Shown here: positions 8,640 through 17,902 of the stretch, in pieces | Position numbering within the stretch: the stretch's first letter is position 1 | Layout: every line of letters begins with the position of its first letter | Assembly (NCBI RefSeq): GCF_016741815.1 | Contig: NZ_JAERRJ010000007.1 | Location: 372,001-436,000 of the forward strand | From: Nocardia acididurans | Lineage (GTDB): Bacteria > Actinomycetota > Actinomycetes > Mycobacteriales > Mycobacteriaceae | DNA: 64,000 nt | Direction: 5' to 3' | Position numbers and translations under genes: made by a program | Notes under the pieces: model-generated | What the model saw: the letters and a program-made list of their open reading frames with translations, nothing else | The model's database searches: none | Told to the model about the DNA's origin: nothing

Positions 8640-9833
8640 TCAGAGGTCAGCCGAGGCCAGATCGTAGGCCGTGAGCGCCGCGGAGAACAGCGGCGTGTGC
8701 TCGGAGCGGCCGGGATCGTATCCGGTGAGGGCGGCGATGCGATTCAGGCGGTAGTTGAGCGTATTCCGGTGCACCACCAGCGACTCCGCCGCCGCGACCC
8801 GATTGTGGTCGTGCGCCAGGTAGGCCCGCAGCGCATCCATCAGATGCGGATGCGGGATGAGCGGAGCCAGCAGATCCAGCAGCCACGCGCGCGCCGGACC
8901 GGGCCGCGCGAACTGGTACTGCAGCGCGAGGTCGGCCATCCGGTAGACGCCGGTCGGGCGACCCAGACCGCGCGCCAGCCGCGCGATCTCCCCCGCCTCC
9001 TCCGCACGCGCCGGAATCTCGGAAACCACTGTGGCCGTTGCCGTTCCGGCGATCACCCGGACACCGGCGGCGGTGGCGATGCGGGCCACCGCCGAATCCA
9101 GCCGGGCCTGCGATTCGGTGGTCGGCACCAGCACCCAGCCCCCGGTGCGATCCAGCAGGGTCAGCGCATGCGGTGAGAGCACGTCGATCTCGCCGTGAAT
9201 GACGCGCAGCGCCGGCCGCCCGGCCTCCGAGGATTCCACGGTGTCGGCGGTGCGCAGGGCCAGGACGTGATAGCCGCCGAGGGTCAGCCCGAACCGTTCG
9301 GCCAGCAGTTCGGCCGGTTTGCCCTGCAGCAGCGCCTGCGCCAGCGTGCGTTTGGCCTCCCGCTGCTCCCAGTGCAGATCCTGGCGTTCGCGCAGATAGG
9401 TACCCGCGACACCGGGGATGACCACGCCCAGATAGCGCAGCAGCTGCGGCACGGCGGCGAGCAGCTCGGCCTGACGCTGCGGGGTGTCGGCCGCCCGGCT
9501 GAGGAAGTCCCACGCCTCCAGCGCGCCCCGGTGGTAGACCGCGAGCGCCGCGTCGAGCGGAATGCCTTCGCGCGCACGACGGACCGCGACCGCGATCATG
9601 TCGTCGAGATCCTCCGGGCGCGGTTCCCGGCCCTCGATGACCAGCCGGACGAACAGGCGCAGGTTCTCCTCGGCACGGCGCACCAGATCCTGTTCCACGA
9701 CCGTGCGCGGCAGCTGGTCGTAGTCGGGGAACGCCTGCAGTACCGCGGCCACCATCTGCCTGGCCATGTCGGGAATGCACGCGGTGACGAACGCCGGGAA
9801 TGACTGCTCTGGTTCCTCCAATGAACTACCCAC
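8640..9833 (-). CDS. PucR/CdaR-type transcriptional regulator
   Basis: The 397-residue protein ends in a PucR-type helix-turn-helix (VVHRNTLNYRLNRIAALTGYDP), the signature of this family. The middle part (about 160-290) corresponds to the GGDEF-like sensory domain of CdaR/PucR proteins, and the N-terminal 150 residues are the helical RsbRD-like region. Such regulators control purine, sugar-acid or amino-acid catabolism; no such target is adjacent. It is convergent with the second small membrane protein and divergent from the secreted lipase at 10026, which is therefore the best candidate target. Confidence 0.88.
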   Translation of the reverse strand: MGSSLEEPEQSFPAFVTACIPDMARQMVAAVLQAFPDYDQLPRTVVEQDLVRRAEENLRLFVRLVIEGREPRPEDLDDMIAVAVRRAREGIPLDAALAVYHRGALEAWDFLSRAADTPQRQAELLAAVPQLLRYLGVVIPGVAGTYLRERQDLHWEQREAKRTLAQALLQGKPAELLAERFGLTLGGYHVLALRTADTVESSEAGRPALRVIHGEIDVLSPHALTLLDRTGGWVLVPTTESQARLDSAVARIATAAGVRVIAGTATATVVSEIPARAEEAGEIARLARGLGRPTGVYRMADLALQYQFARPGPARAWLLDLLAPLIPHPHLMDALRAYLAHDHNRVAAAESLVVHRNTLNYRLNRIAALTGYDPGRSEHTPLFSAALTAYDLASADL

Positions 9834-10025
9834 CCCCGCATTGTGGATCCGAACGAACTCTTACGCATCCGAATCATGTGGAACTGGGGATTTTGGCGTG
9901 TGCTGCCGGATAAACCTTGTCACTGAGGACAAACCAGCTGTCACAACCCTGATCTCGCGCACACAGACCGCGGCGGCCCCCGCCTGAGACGCTCGAGCCT
10001 CACAGTGCGGTGCGCAGAGAGAGAC

Positions 10026-11420
10026 ATGATGAACAGACGTGGATGGGGACGGCTGCTCGCGACCGGAATCGCGGTCGGGCTGCTGGTTACGACGGGGCAG
10101 GCCGGGTCGACCGCCGAACCGAATCGGGAGGTGCGGGTCGAGCCCGCGCCCGCGGTGACGCTGCCACCGGAATTCGACGAATTCTATTCGCCGCCCGCCG
10201 GACTGGTCGCGGACGCGGAACCCGGGGAGATCCTGCGCGCGCGGCGGATCAACCCCGCGTTCTTCGGGCTGATACAGCTGAATATCGACGCCTGGCAGCT
10301 GCTCTACCGGACCACCAATTCGTTCGGGGAGCCGATCTCGACCGTCACCACCGTGCTGGTACCCAAGGGGCCCGCACCGGAGGGCGGACGCAAGCTGCTG
10401 TCGTATCAGATCGCCGAGGACAGTGCGGCGCAGTACTGTGCGCCGTCGTATGTGATCCAGTCCGGCGCAATACCTTTCGACTATGTGAATGCCGCCGAGG
10501 TCATGATCCCCATCGCCGCGGGGATCGGGCAGGGGTGGACGGTGGCGCTGCCGGACTACGAGGGACCGAATTCGTCGTACGGCACCTCACGGCTCAATGC
10601 GCAGACGACCCTGGACGGCATCCGGGCGGCGGAGAACTTCGCGCCGGCACAGCTGTCGGGACCGGGGACGCCGACCGCGCTGTGGGGGTATTCGGGCGGA
10701 ACCGTGCCGTCCTCGTTCGCGGCGGAGATCGCGCAGAATTACGCGCCCGAGCTGAACATCGTGGGCATCGCGGCGGGCGGGGTGGCGGCCGCCGATTTCC
10801 CGGCTGCCCTGCGGCACAACAACCGGGGGCTGTACACCGGGTTGGTCATGGGCGTGTTCGCGGGCGTCTCGAACGAGTATCCCGAGGTGCGGGAGCTGCT
10901 GCGCAACAGTGTCGTGGACCCGGTGACCAATCTGCTCATCGCCTCCAAGAGCCTGCTGTGCCATCCGATGGGGACCGCGCTGGTGCCGTTCTACGACTAT
11001 CTGGGCGCGTTCCAGGGGGATCCGTTCGAGCATCCGGCGCTGCGGCGGTTCTTCGCCGAGAACGCGCTGGGGCAGCACACACCGTCGATGCCGGTGTACA
11101 TCTATCACGCGCAGTACGACGAGATCCTGCCGAACGCGGGGGTGGATCGACTGATCGGCAAGTACTGCGCGGAGGGTGCGCCCAGTGTCGTGTACGAGCG
11201 AGAACTGGTGGCGGAGCACATTTCCGGGGTCGCCGGGCATATTCCGGGGGCGTTCACGTTCGTGCGGGATCGGCTCAACGGGGTGCCCGCGACCGCCGGG
11301 TGCACGATCACCAGTCCGGTGTTCGTGCCGGGCGAACCGCGGTTCTGGCAGGCGATGGCGGAGTTGCTGCCGACCGCCGCACAGGCGCTGATCGGTCAGG
11401 CCATCGGCGCGGGTAAGTAG
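10026..11420 (+). CDS. Secreted lipase/esterase (secretory lipase family)
   Basis: This 464-residue protein begins with a Sec signal peptide (basic MNRRGWGRLL, hydrophobic ATGIAVGLLVTT, small-residue cleavage area around QAGSTA). It belongs to the secretory lipase (LIP) alpha/beta hydrolase family common in Nocardia and Candida. The nucleophile elbow is WGYSGG with Ser 223; Asp in YHAQYDEILP and His in ELVAEHISGVAGH are candidates for the rest of the triad. It probably hydrolyses host or environmental triacylglycerols outside the cell. Two adjacent ATGs (10026, 10029) are possible starts; a GTG at 10005 would add seven residues before the signal peptide and is less likely. Confidence 0.9.
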   Translation: MMNRRGWGRLLATGIAVGLLVTTGQAGSTAEPNREVRVEPAPAVTLPPEFDEFYSPPAGLVADAEPGEILRARRINPAFFGLIQLNIDAWQLLYRTTNSFGEPISTVTTVLVPKGPAPEGGRKLLSYQIAEDSAAQYCAPSYVIQSGAIPFDYVNAAEVMIPIAAGIGQGWTVALPDYEGPNSSYGTSRLNAQTTLDGIRAAENFAPAQLSGPGTPTALWGYSGGTVPSSFAAEIAQNYAPELNIVGIAAGGVAAADFPAALRHNNRGLYTGLVMGVFAGVSNEYPEVRELLRNSVVDPVTNLLIASKSLLCHPMGTALVPFYDYLGAFQGDPFEHPALRRFFAENALGQHTPSMPVYIYHAQYDEILPNAGVDRLIGKYCAEGAPSVVYERELVAEHISGVAGHIPGAFTFVRDRLNGVPATAGCTITSPVFVPGEPRFWQAMAELLPTAAQALIGQAIGAGK

Positions 11421-11432
11421 CGCACGAAAAAC

Positions 11433-11463
11433 GGTGGGGTGACGACCATGTCGTCACCCCACC
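11433..11463. terminator. Strong convergent terminator between lipase and apt
   Basis: A 14-bp perfect stem (GGTGGGGTGACGAC with its complement) surrounds a 3-nt loop. On the minus strand the stem is followed by GTTTTTCG, a U-run, so this is a convincing intrinsic terminator for the apt operon. It also lies 13 bases after the lipase stop and can end that transcript. Confidence 0.85.
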
Positions 11464-11479
11464 CTCTGGTTCGCAGCTC

Positions 11480-12052
11480 TCAGAGCTTGACGATCGAGGT
11501 CAGCGGATAGCCGCCCTGCTTGTCGCGGCCGTTGAGGAAGCTCAGCTCCAGCACCACCGCTGCCGAGACCACCTCGGCGCCGGCCGCGTGGAACAGTTCC
11601 GCGGCTGCCGCGAGGGTGCCGCCGGTGGCGAGCACGTCGTCGAGCAGCAGGACCTTGCGGCCCTTCAGATCGATGCCGTCGGCGGGGATTTCCAGTGCGG
11701 CGGAACCGTATTCGAGGGTGTACTCCCGCGAGATGACCGGCGGCGGCAGCTTGCCCGCCTTGCGCACCGCCACCACGCCGGTACCCAATACCGCGGCCAC
11801 GCCCGCGCCGAGCAGGAAGCCGCGCGCGTCCACGCCCGCCACCAGGTCGGCGTCGGGTGCGCAGGCGGCGAAGCAGTCCAGTACCGCGCGGAAGCCCGCA
11901 GAATCGGCGAACACCGGGGTCAGGTCGGCGAAACGCACTCCCGGGGAAGGGAAGTCGTCGTGCCAGCGGGTCAGCTCGTTGACCGCTTCGGCGGCGCGGG
12001 CGGCCCGCTCATCGGCGATCTCGGCCGACTCGACCATCTCATGCTTGCTCAT
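11480..12052 (-). CDS. apt: Adenine phosphoribosyltransferase
   Basis: This cytosolic salvage enzyme converts adenine and PRPP to AMP. The 190-residue product carries the PRPP-binding motif VLLLDDVLATGGT at 134-146 and the adenine-PRT motifs FPSPGVRFADLTP and VAGVDARGFLLG. An extra N-terminal stretch of about 20 residues precedes the fold. It follows the solute-binding lipoprotein by 40 bases and is the last gene of the yajC-secD-secF-lipoprotein-apt cluster. In mycobacteria rel follows directly; here a terminator and island 1 come between. Confidence 0.96.
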   Translation of the reverse strand: MSKHEMVESAEIADERAARAAEAVNELTRWHDDFPSPGVRFADLTPVFADSAGFRAVLDCFAACAPDADLVAGVDARGFLLGAGVAAVLGTGVVAVRKAGKLPPPVISREYTLEYGSAALEIPADGIDLKGRKVLLLDDVLATGGTLAAAAELFHAAGAEVVSAAVVLELSFLNGRDKQGGYPLTSIVKL

Positions 12053-12092
12053 CTACACCCACACTCCTCGTCAGCACGCCGTCCGGCGCAAC

Positions 12093-13796
12093 TCACCGCT
12101 TCAGCACCCAGCGATCCATATTCCAGCCCGCACCCGCCCGGGTGGGACTGGCGATACCGTTCTCCATGCCGTCGCCGAACGCGATGGTGCGCGGGGTGGC
12201 GAACAGCGGGATGGACGGCATCTCGCTCCACAGCAGATTCTCCTGCTCGGTCAGCAGGTTCAGCACGGTGGTCGAGTTGTCCTCCGCCGCAAGCTGATCC
12301 GCGATGGCATCGTAGCGGCCGTTGCCGAAGCGGTTGAAATTCAGGCCCTGACCGGTCTTCAGCGCGGCGGTGGCGTCGGTGCCGGTGAGGGAACCGGACG
12401 GACCGGGCATGCCCGCGGTGCCGACCAGCATGGCGTCCACCTTGCCCTCGGTGAGCTGGGACGGCGCGAAATCGGGTGTGCCCGCGTCGACCACGGTGAT
12501 TCCGGCGGGCTTGCACGCCTCGGCGATCATGGTGATCGTCTGCGCGCGCCGCTCGTCGGGCTTGGCGTAGCCGATCCGGATGGTCGGAGCCTGCACTCCC
12601 GACGCGCCCAGCGCCTGGGTCGCACCGGCGACATCACCGCCCTTGTACCGGTTCGCCGCCCCGGTGACCGCGTCGTAGTACAGCGAATCCTGCTGGAGGG
12701 TGCGGGAATTCAGCGGTCCGGAACCGAGACCGGACTTCGCGTCGAATTCGGGATGCCCCAGCTTGTCGAACAGCGCCTGCCGCGGCGTGCACAGCGCCAG
12801 CGCCCGGCGCGCGTCGGTATTGCTGAAGACGCCGCCGGTGCTCAGCACCAACTGCTCGACGCCCCGGCTGGGCAGCGACTCGACGGAGAATCCGCCCAGG
12901 CCCACCTCACCGAGCGAGCCCGCGCCGACATCGAGCACGCCGATGGCGTTGTCGGCGACCTTCTTCTTCAGGTCGGCGGTCCGGGGCCACACCACGATGC
13001 GCGGCGTCTTGGCCTGATCGCCCCACCACTTGTCGTTCTTCACCAGGACCAGACCGTCCTGGGCGGTGAAGGATTCGATCTTGTACGGCCCCGACGCCGG
13101 CAGCACCGACAGATCCAGCTTGCCCGGGGTCAGCGTGAAGCCGTTGTTCCAGAACTCGGCGATGCGCTCGATCGTGCCCGTGTCACCGGACTGGAGGGCA
13201 TTCACCAGATTGCCGACATTCGCCTGCTTGGCCACCACATGGGCGGGCACCAGCTCGGTCGCGTTGAACAGCGTCTTCCACGGCGAATAGTGCCGGCCCG
13301 GCCGGAACACCACGGTGGCGTCCTTGGATCCGGGCTGGCAGTCGACGCGCTCGATATCGCTGTAGCCCGCGGTCGTCGCGGCGTCGAAGAGCGGAACCGG
13401 GCCGCCCGGACCGGCTTTGGTGAACCGGCCGCTGCGCGCGGCCCAGGCCAGCACCAGATCGTCACAGGAGGTGGCCACGCCATCGGAGTAGACACCGTCC
13501 GCGTTGAGCCGGTACTGGATGGTCTGGGTCTCCCCCGGCACCTCCTTGGCGGTGCCGGTATCGGTGTCGGCGACCGGCTGGCCGTCCGGACCGGTGTAGT
13601 AGAACCCGGTCAGCACCCGTGAGAACACCGCTGCCGCACCGGAACTCGCGCCGAGCGTGCTGCCGCCGTTGTAGCTGGCGATCACCGCGTCGACGCCGTA
13701 GCCGATGGACGGCACCTGATTCTTGCCCGCGCATCCGGCGACGGCGCCGGCGGCCAGCACCCCGGCCACACCGACGGCCAGGCCGCGACGCAGCAT
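12093..13796 (-). CDS. Solute-binding lipoprotein, peptide/oligopeptide family 5
   Basis: The product (567 residues from the chosen ATG) has a lipoprotein signal, MLRRGLAVGVAGVLAAGAVAGC, with a lipobox ending in Cys 22. The body matches family 5 substrate-binding proteins (for example LVLAWAARSGRF, YKIESFTAQDGLVLVKNDKWWG). It is the counterpart of Rv2585c in length and position. No permease or ATPase gene is adjacent, so its partner, if any, is elsewhere. An alternative ATG at 13913 lies two bases past the secF stop and would add 39 residues before the signal; the lipoprotein signal at the N-terminus favours 13796, although no clear ribosome site precedes it. Confidence 0.87.
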   Translation of the reverse strand: MLRRGLAVGVAGVLAAGAVAGCAGKNQVPSIGYGVDAVIASYNGGSTLGASSGAAAVFSRVLTGFYYTGPDGQPVADTDTGTAKEVPGETQTIQYRLNADGVYSDGVATSCDDLVLAWAARSGRFTKAGPGGPVPLFDAATTAGYSDIERVDCQPGSKDATVVFRPGRHYSPWKTLFNATELVPAHVVAKQANVGNLVNALQSGDTGTIERIAEFWNNGFTLTPGKLDLSVLPASGPYKIESFTAQDGLVLVKNDKWWGDQAKTPRIVVWPRTADLKKKVADNAIGVLDVGAGSLGEVGLGGFSVESLPSRGVEQLVLSTGGVFSNTDARRALALCTPRQALFDKLGHPEFDAKSGLGSGPLNSRTLQQDSLYYDAVTGAANRYKGGDVAGATQALGASGVQAPTIRIGYAKPDERRAQTITMIAEACKPAGITVVDAGTPDFAPSQLTEGKVDAMLVGTAGMPGPSGSLTGTDATAALKTGQGLNFNRFGNGRYDAIADQLAAEDNSTTVLNLLTEQENLLWSEMPSIPLFATPRTIAFGDGMENGIASPTRAGAGWNMDRWVLKR

Positions 13797-13914
13797 GGCG
13801 CCGCGAGCCGTCGTTCCGTCACCGTCACGCGCGCCACCCCGGCGAGGCGTCAAGATTCCACTCCCATCGAAAGATTCAGCTTCCTGCCACCTCGCCCGCG
13901 ACCCCCGGCGCATG

Positions 13915-15165
13915 TCAGGGCCTTCTCTTGTGTCGTTTCCCGCTCGGTTTGGCGCCGGGGCGCGGGGCGCCGGCGTCGCGGGTGCGGGGACCGGAGGTCT
14001 CGCGGCCGGAGGCGGCGAAACCATTGGCCGCATAACCGGTTTCGGTGCCCGCGTCGCGGGCGGCGGACCGGGAGGCGCGCTGCCCCGCGGCCGTACCGAC
14101 CCGCGAGGTGGTCGCACCCGAACGCTTGGCGAGCACCTTGCGGGTGTGCGCCGCGACCGGACCGAACCGCTCCTTGATCGACACCAGCAGCGGCACCGCG
14201 AAGAAGATCGAGGAGTACGCGCCGACGATCATGCCGACCAGCTGCACCAGCGCCAGATCCTTGAGCGTGCCGACACCGAGCATCCACACCGCGATCACCA
14301 GCATGCCGATGATCGGCAGAATGCCGATGACCGTGGTGCTGATGGAACGCATCAGGGTCTGGTTGGCCGCCAGGTTCGCCTGCTCGGCGTAGGTGCGCCG
14401 GGTGACGTGCAGGATGCCCTTGGTGTTCTCCTCCACCTTGTCGAACACGACCACGTTGTCGTAGAGCACGTAGCCGAGGATGGTGAGCAGACCGATCACG
14501 GCCGCCGGAGTCACCTCGAAACCGACCAGCGAATAGATGCCCGCGGTGACGATCAGGTTGAAGAACAGTGAGGCGATGGCCGCGAACGACATATCCCGCT
14601 CGAAGCGGATCGCGATGTACACCATGGTCAGGGCGATGAACACGACCAGCGCGATCAGGGCCTTCTGGGTGATCTGATGTCCCCAGGTCTCACTGATCTC
14701 GGCGATGCTGATGGCATTGCGCGTCGACTGGCCGTCGCTGTCCTTCGGATGGAAGGCGTCGAACATGGCGGTCTGCAGCTGATCGGACTGCGCGGTGTCC
14801 AGCGTGTCCGAGCGCACCTGGATGGTGGCCGAAGCGCCCGACCCCACCTTCTGCACCGTCACCGGCGCATGGCCGAGGGTGTCGGTGTAGACCTTCTCCA
14901 CCTGCTCGACCGACACATTGTCGGCGGCCGGGATCTGGATGCGGGTGCCACCGGCGAAGTCGATGCCCAGGGTGAACCCGCGCACCGCGATGCTCAGCAG
15001 CGAGATGATGACGAACGCCGCACTCAGCGAGTAGTAGAACTTGCGGCGACTGACGATCTTGAAACCGCCTGTGCCCGTGTACAACCGCTCCAGGAAGCTG
15101 TGCTGGGGGGCGTTCGGGGCGGCGTCGACGTAGTCGATGTCGGAATCAACGACGGGATTGCTCAT
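13915..15165 (-). CDS. secF: Protein translocase subunit SecF
   Basis: SecF forms with SecD a proton-driven membrane complex that assists SecYEG in late stages of export. The 416-residue protein has the N-terminal helix (SLSAAFVIISLLSIAV), the periplasmic entry motif LGIDFAGGTRIQI, and a C-terminal block of five helices with the family motif YDNVVVFDKVEENTKG. The last 90 residues are a basic, Gly/Arg/Ala-rich cytoplasmic tail with no visible fold. It starts two bases after the secD stop, so the two are co-translated. Confidence 0.97.
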   Translation of the reverse strand: MSNPVVDSDIDYVDAAPNAPQHSFLERLYTGTGGFKIVSRRKFYYSLSAAFVIISLLSIAVRGFTLGIDFAGGTRIQIPAADNVSVEQVEKVYTDTLGHAPVTVQKVGSGASATIQVRSDTLDTAQSDQLQTAMFDAFHPKDSDGQSTRNAISIAEISETWGHQITQKALIALVVFIALTMVYIAIRFERDMSFAAIASLFFNLIVTAGIYSLVGFEVTPAAVIGLLTILGYVLYDNVVVFDKVEENTKGILHVTRRTYAEQANLAANQTLMRSISTTVIGILPIIGMLVIAVWMLGVGTLKDLALVQLVGMIVGAYSSIFFAVPLLVSIKERFGPVAAHTRKVLAKRSGATTSRVGTAAGQRASRSAARDAGTETGYAANGFAASGRETSGPRTRDAGAPRPGAKPSGKRHKRRP

Positions 15166-15167
15166 CG

Positions 15168-16970
15168 TCAGAGCTCCTTACCGGCACCGGCGCCGACAGA
15201 CGCGGCGGCCTTGCGCTCACGGGCGATCTGCGAGACCACGCCGAGTCCGTTGACCGACGGCTTCGCCCAGAACGGCGACTTCGAGGCCAGCATCATCAGC
15301 GGGGCGGTCACCAGATACAGCACGATCACGTCGAGAACGGTGGTGATACCGAGGGTGAAGGCGAAGCCCTTCACCTGACCGGCGGCCAGCATGTACAGCA
15401 CGGCCGAGGCGATCAGCGACACGGTCTTACCCGACAGGTTGGTGCGCTGGGCACGCTGCCAGCCGCGCGGCACCGCCGAACGGAAGCTGCGACCCTCACG
15501 CATCTCGTCCTTGATGCGTTCGAAGAACACCACGAACGAGTCGGCGGTCAGACCGATACCGATGATCAGACCGGCGATACCGGCCAGGTCGAGGGTGAAG
15601 TTCAGCCAGCGGCCCAGCAGGATGATCACGCCGTACACGGCCACACCCGCCATGAGCAGCGAGAAACCGGCCAGCAGACCCAGCATGCGGTACACGATCA
15701 GGCAGTACAGCAGCACCGCGATCAAACCGATCAGACCCGCGATGAGCGAAGCCTTGAGCGAGTACAGACCCAGTGTGGCCGAGACGGATTCGGCCTCGGA
15801 GGTGGTGAACGACAGCGGCAGCGAACCGTACTTCAGCTGATTGGCGAGCTCGGTCGCCGACGCCTTGGTGAAGCTGCCCGAGATCTCGGTATTACCCGCG
15901 AATTGGTTGCCGTCGTTGACGCGCGGCGCGCTGACCACCTTCGAGTCGAGGGTGAAGGCCAGCTGCTTGTTGAGGAACTCGTTGGTGAGTTTGCCCCAGG
16001 TCTCGGCGCCGCTGGACTTGAAGTCGATGTTGACCGTCCACTGCGGCTGGTTCTGCCGCGGCGCGACCGCCTGCGCGTCCTTGATCTCCTGGCCGTCCAG
16101 GCGGGACTTGTCGAGCAGGTAGACGTACTGGCCGTCGGTGGAGCAGGCGACCAGCGGCAGGTTCGGATCGTCGTTGCCCGCCAGCGGATCCGGCTTCGAG
16201 CAGTCCAGGGTCAGCATGGCCATCTGCTGGACGGTCGGATCGGTGGACTGCCGGGTCGCCTTGGCGTCGGCGATCTCCTGCTGGGTCTTCTGCTGGTTGG
16301 TCAGACCGGGCTTGGCGGGCTCGGTGGTGGGCGGCGTGGCCGGTTCGGTGGTCGGCGCCTCCTCCGTCGGCGGAGCCGGTTCCGTGGTCGGCGCTTCCTC
16401 CGTGGTCGGCGCCTGTGCCGGGAACACCCGATTCTGCGGCGCGGGAGCCTCACTCGTCACCGGCGCTTCGTCGGTGGCGGGACTGTCGGTGGCGGGATTG
16501 TCCGCGGCCGGCGGCGCGGCGGTGGTGGGCGCGGCCGGGGCCGTGGTGGCGGGCGCGTTCGGCTGGGGCTGTGCGGCTCCCGGCTTCTGCGCCTGAATCA
16601 CGTTCAGCACCGGGCGGATATAGAGCTTGGCCGTGGTGGCGAGGGTCTTGGCCTGCGAACCACTGTCACCCGGCACGGTGATCACGAGGTTGTCGCCGTC
16701 GATCACGACCTCGGAGCCGGAGACGCCGAGCCCGTTCACACGCTGCTCGATGATGTCCTGCGCCCGGCGCAGCGCGTCCTGACTGGGCTTACCGCCGTCG
16801 GGAGTGCGCGGGGTGAGCGTGACGCGGGTGCCGCCCTGCAGGTCGATACCGAGTTTCGGGGAGTGACTCTTGTCGCCGGTGAAGAACACCAGACCGAATA
16901 TCAAAGCCAGCAGCGCTGCGTAGACGCCCAGCAGGCGCCATGGATGCGCCGATCCCTGGGAAGGTGGCAC
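15168..16970 (-). CDS. secD: Protein translocase subunit SecD
   Basis: This is the partner of SecF in the export complex. The 600-residue product has an N-terminal helix (LLGVYAALLALIFGLVFF), the motif LGIDLQGGTRVTL, a periplasmic P1 domain, and a C-terminal bundle with LTADSFVVFFERIKDEMREG. Residues about 130-222 form a low-complexity insert rich in Pro, Thr, Glu and Ala with repeated EAPTTEP units. The GTG at 16970 is chosen because AGGAG lies ten bases upstream; an in-frame GTG at 17015 would add 15 residues without a ribosome site. Confidence 0.97.
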   Translation of the reverse strand: MPPSQGSAHPWRLLGVYAALLALIFGLVFFTGDKSHSPKLGIDLQGGTRVTLTPRTPDGGKPSQDALRRAQDIIEQRVNGLGVSGSEVVIDGDNLVITVPGDSGSQAKTLATTAKLYIRPVLNVIQAQKPGAAQPQPNAPATTAPAAPTTAAPPAADNPATDSPATDEAPVTSEAPAPQNRVFPAQAPTTEEAPTTEPAPPTEEAPTTEPATPPTTEPAKPGLTNQQKTQQEIADAKATRQSTDPTVQQMAMLTLDCSKPDPLAGNDDPNLPLVACSTDGQYVYLLDKSRLDGQEIKDAQAVAPRQNQPQWTVNIDFKSSGAETWGKLTNEFLNKQLAFTLDSKVVSAPRVNDGNQFAGNTEISGSFTKASATELANQLKYGSLPLSFTTSEAESVSATLGLYSLKASLIAGLIGLIAVLLYCLIVYRMLGLLAGFSLLMAGVAVYGVIILLGRWLNFTLDLAGIAGLIIGIGLTADSFVVFFERIKDEMREGRSFRSAVPRGWQRAQRTNLSGKTVSLIASAVLYMLAAGQVKGFAFTLGITTVLDVIVLYLVTAPLMMLASKSPFWAKPSVNGLGVVSQIARERKAAASVGAGAGKEL

Positions 16971-17066
16971 GGTTCGTAATCTCCTAGGCGGGAATCGAGG
17001 TGGTCGCGGGCGCACGCCGCAGCGCCACCGGCCGCCGGATCGCGGCGGCCGATGGCGCGCGGGATG

Positions 17067-17465
17067 TCAGTCCTTGGTCAGCCGCGGGGCGTCACCGGCG
17101 GCATCGCCGGTGGATTCGGCCGAGGCAGCCGGGGTGGCGGGAGCCTCGGTGGTTCCGGGCACGGAATCGTCGACGGCCTCTTCCGAGATGCCGGCGGTCG
17201 AAGTCTCGGCGTCGTCGTTGCGCACCTCGCGGATCGCGGCACGCGACCAGGTGGTGACGACGTCCTCGGCGATCTCGAGATCGACGCTGGAATCATCGGT
17301 CTCGACAACGGTGCCGTACAGCCCCGACGTGGTGATGACCCGGTCGCCGACCTTCAGGTTGTCCTGCATCTCGGTCACCTTCGCCATCTCCCGCTTCTGT
17401 CGGCGAACGCCGAGGAACATGGGAATGAGCAGAGCAACCAGAAGCAGTGGCAGCAGAAGGTCCAT
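17067..17465 (-). CDS. yajC: Sec translocon accessory protein YajC
   Basis: YajC is a small single-pass membrane protein that associates with SecDF. The 132-residue product starts with the hydrophobic helix LLLPLLLVALLIPMFLGV, followed by RRQKREMAKVTEMQDNLKVGDRVITTSGLYGTV, the defining YajC block. The last 45 residues are an acidic, Thr/Ala-rich tail, longer than in many homologues. It is the first gene of the yajC-secD-secF-lipoprotein-apt cluster. The 121 bases upstream should hold the promoter, which I could not place with confidence. Confidence 0.94.
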   Translation of the reverse strand: MDLLLPLLLVALLIPMFLGVRRQKREMAKVTEMQDNLKVGDRVITTSGLYGTVVETDDSSVDLEIAEDVVTTWSRAAIREVRNDDAETSTAGISEEAVDDSVPGTTEAPATPAASAESTGDAAGDAPRLTKD

Positions 17466-17672
17466 CGTCGAAGTCAGCCCCTAGTCAGTGGTCGGTTGGG
17501 TTGTTACCCAGACAGTCTGCCAGCACAACCTAAGGCAGGGCGCGCCGACTCTCTATCTGAACCTGTCACACCTGCCACGAATCCGCTCACGGCGTAACCG
17601 GGTCCACCTCGAGCGCACCTGCCGACCACCTCGATGAGGCCGCGATCCCCGGTGATCCGGCCCCGATCCCGC

Positions 17673-17888
17673 TCAACAGGGGGTTGTCAGCTGCACGATG
17701 ACCATCGCCGCCGCGAAGGTGAGGAAAGCGCCTCCCGCGGCTGCGGCCAGCCGCGGTCGACCCGATCCAATTCCCCTGCGCACGAATCGTTTCGACGCGA
17801 CGGCGGGATCGGCGGCCCCGGTTCGCCGGGCGCGAACCCGGCGGCGGATGAACGCTGTCAGCGCCACGAGAGCAGTCATGACCAGCAT
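17673..17888 (-). CDS. Small membrane protein, function unknown
   Basis: This 71-residue product has a hydrophobic N-terminus (MLVMTALVALTAFI), a basic middle (RRRVRARR, KRFVRRG) and a second hydrophobic helix (LAAAAGGAFLTFAAAMVIVQL). It begins 15 bases downstream of the epimerase stop on the same strand, so the two may be co-transcribed. No family is recognised. The predicted topology supports a real gene, but the short length leaves doubt. Confidence 0.45.
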   Translation of the reverse strand: MLVMTALVALTAFIRRRVRARRTGAADPAVASKRFVRRGIGSGRPRLAAAAGGAFLTFAAAMVIVQLTTPC

Positions 17889-17902
17889 GCGTCAACCCCG
17901 CT

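Noticed and set aside
13797..14117. N-terminal extension of the solute-binding lipoprotein
   Set aside because: It overlaps secF, has Pro/Arg-rich antisense-like composition and would bury the lipoprotein signal far from the N-terminus.
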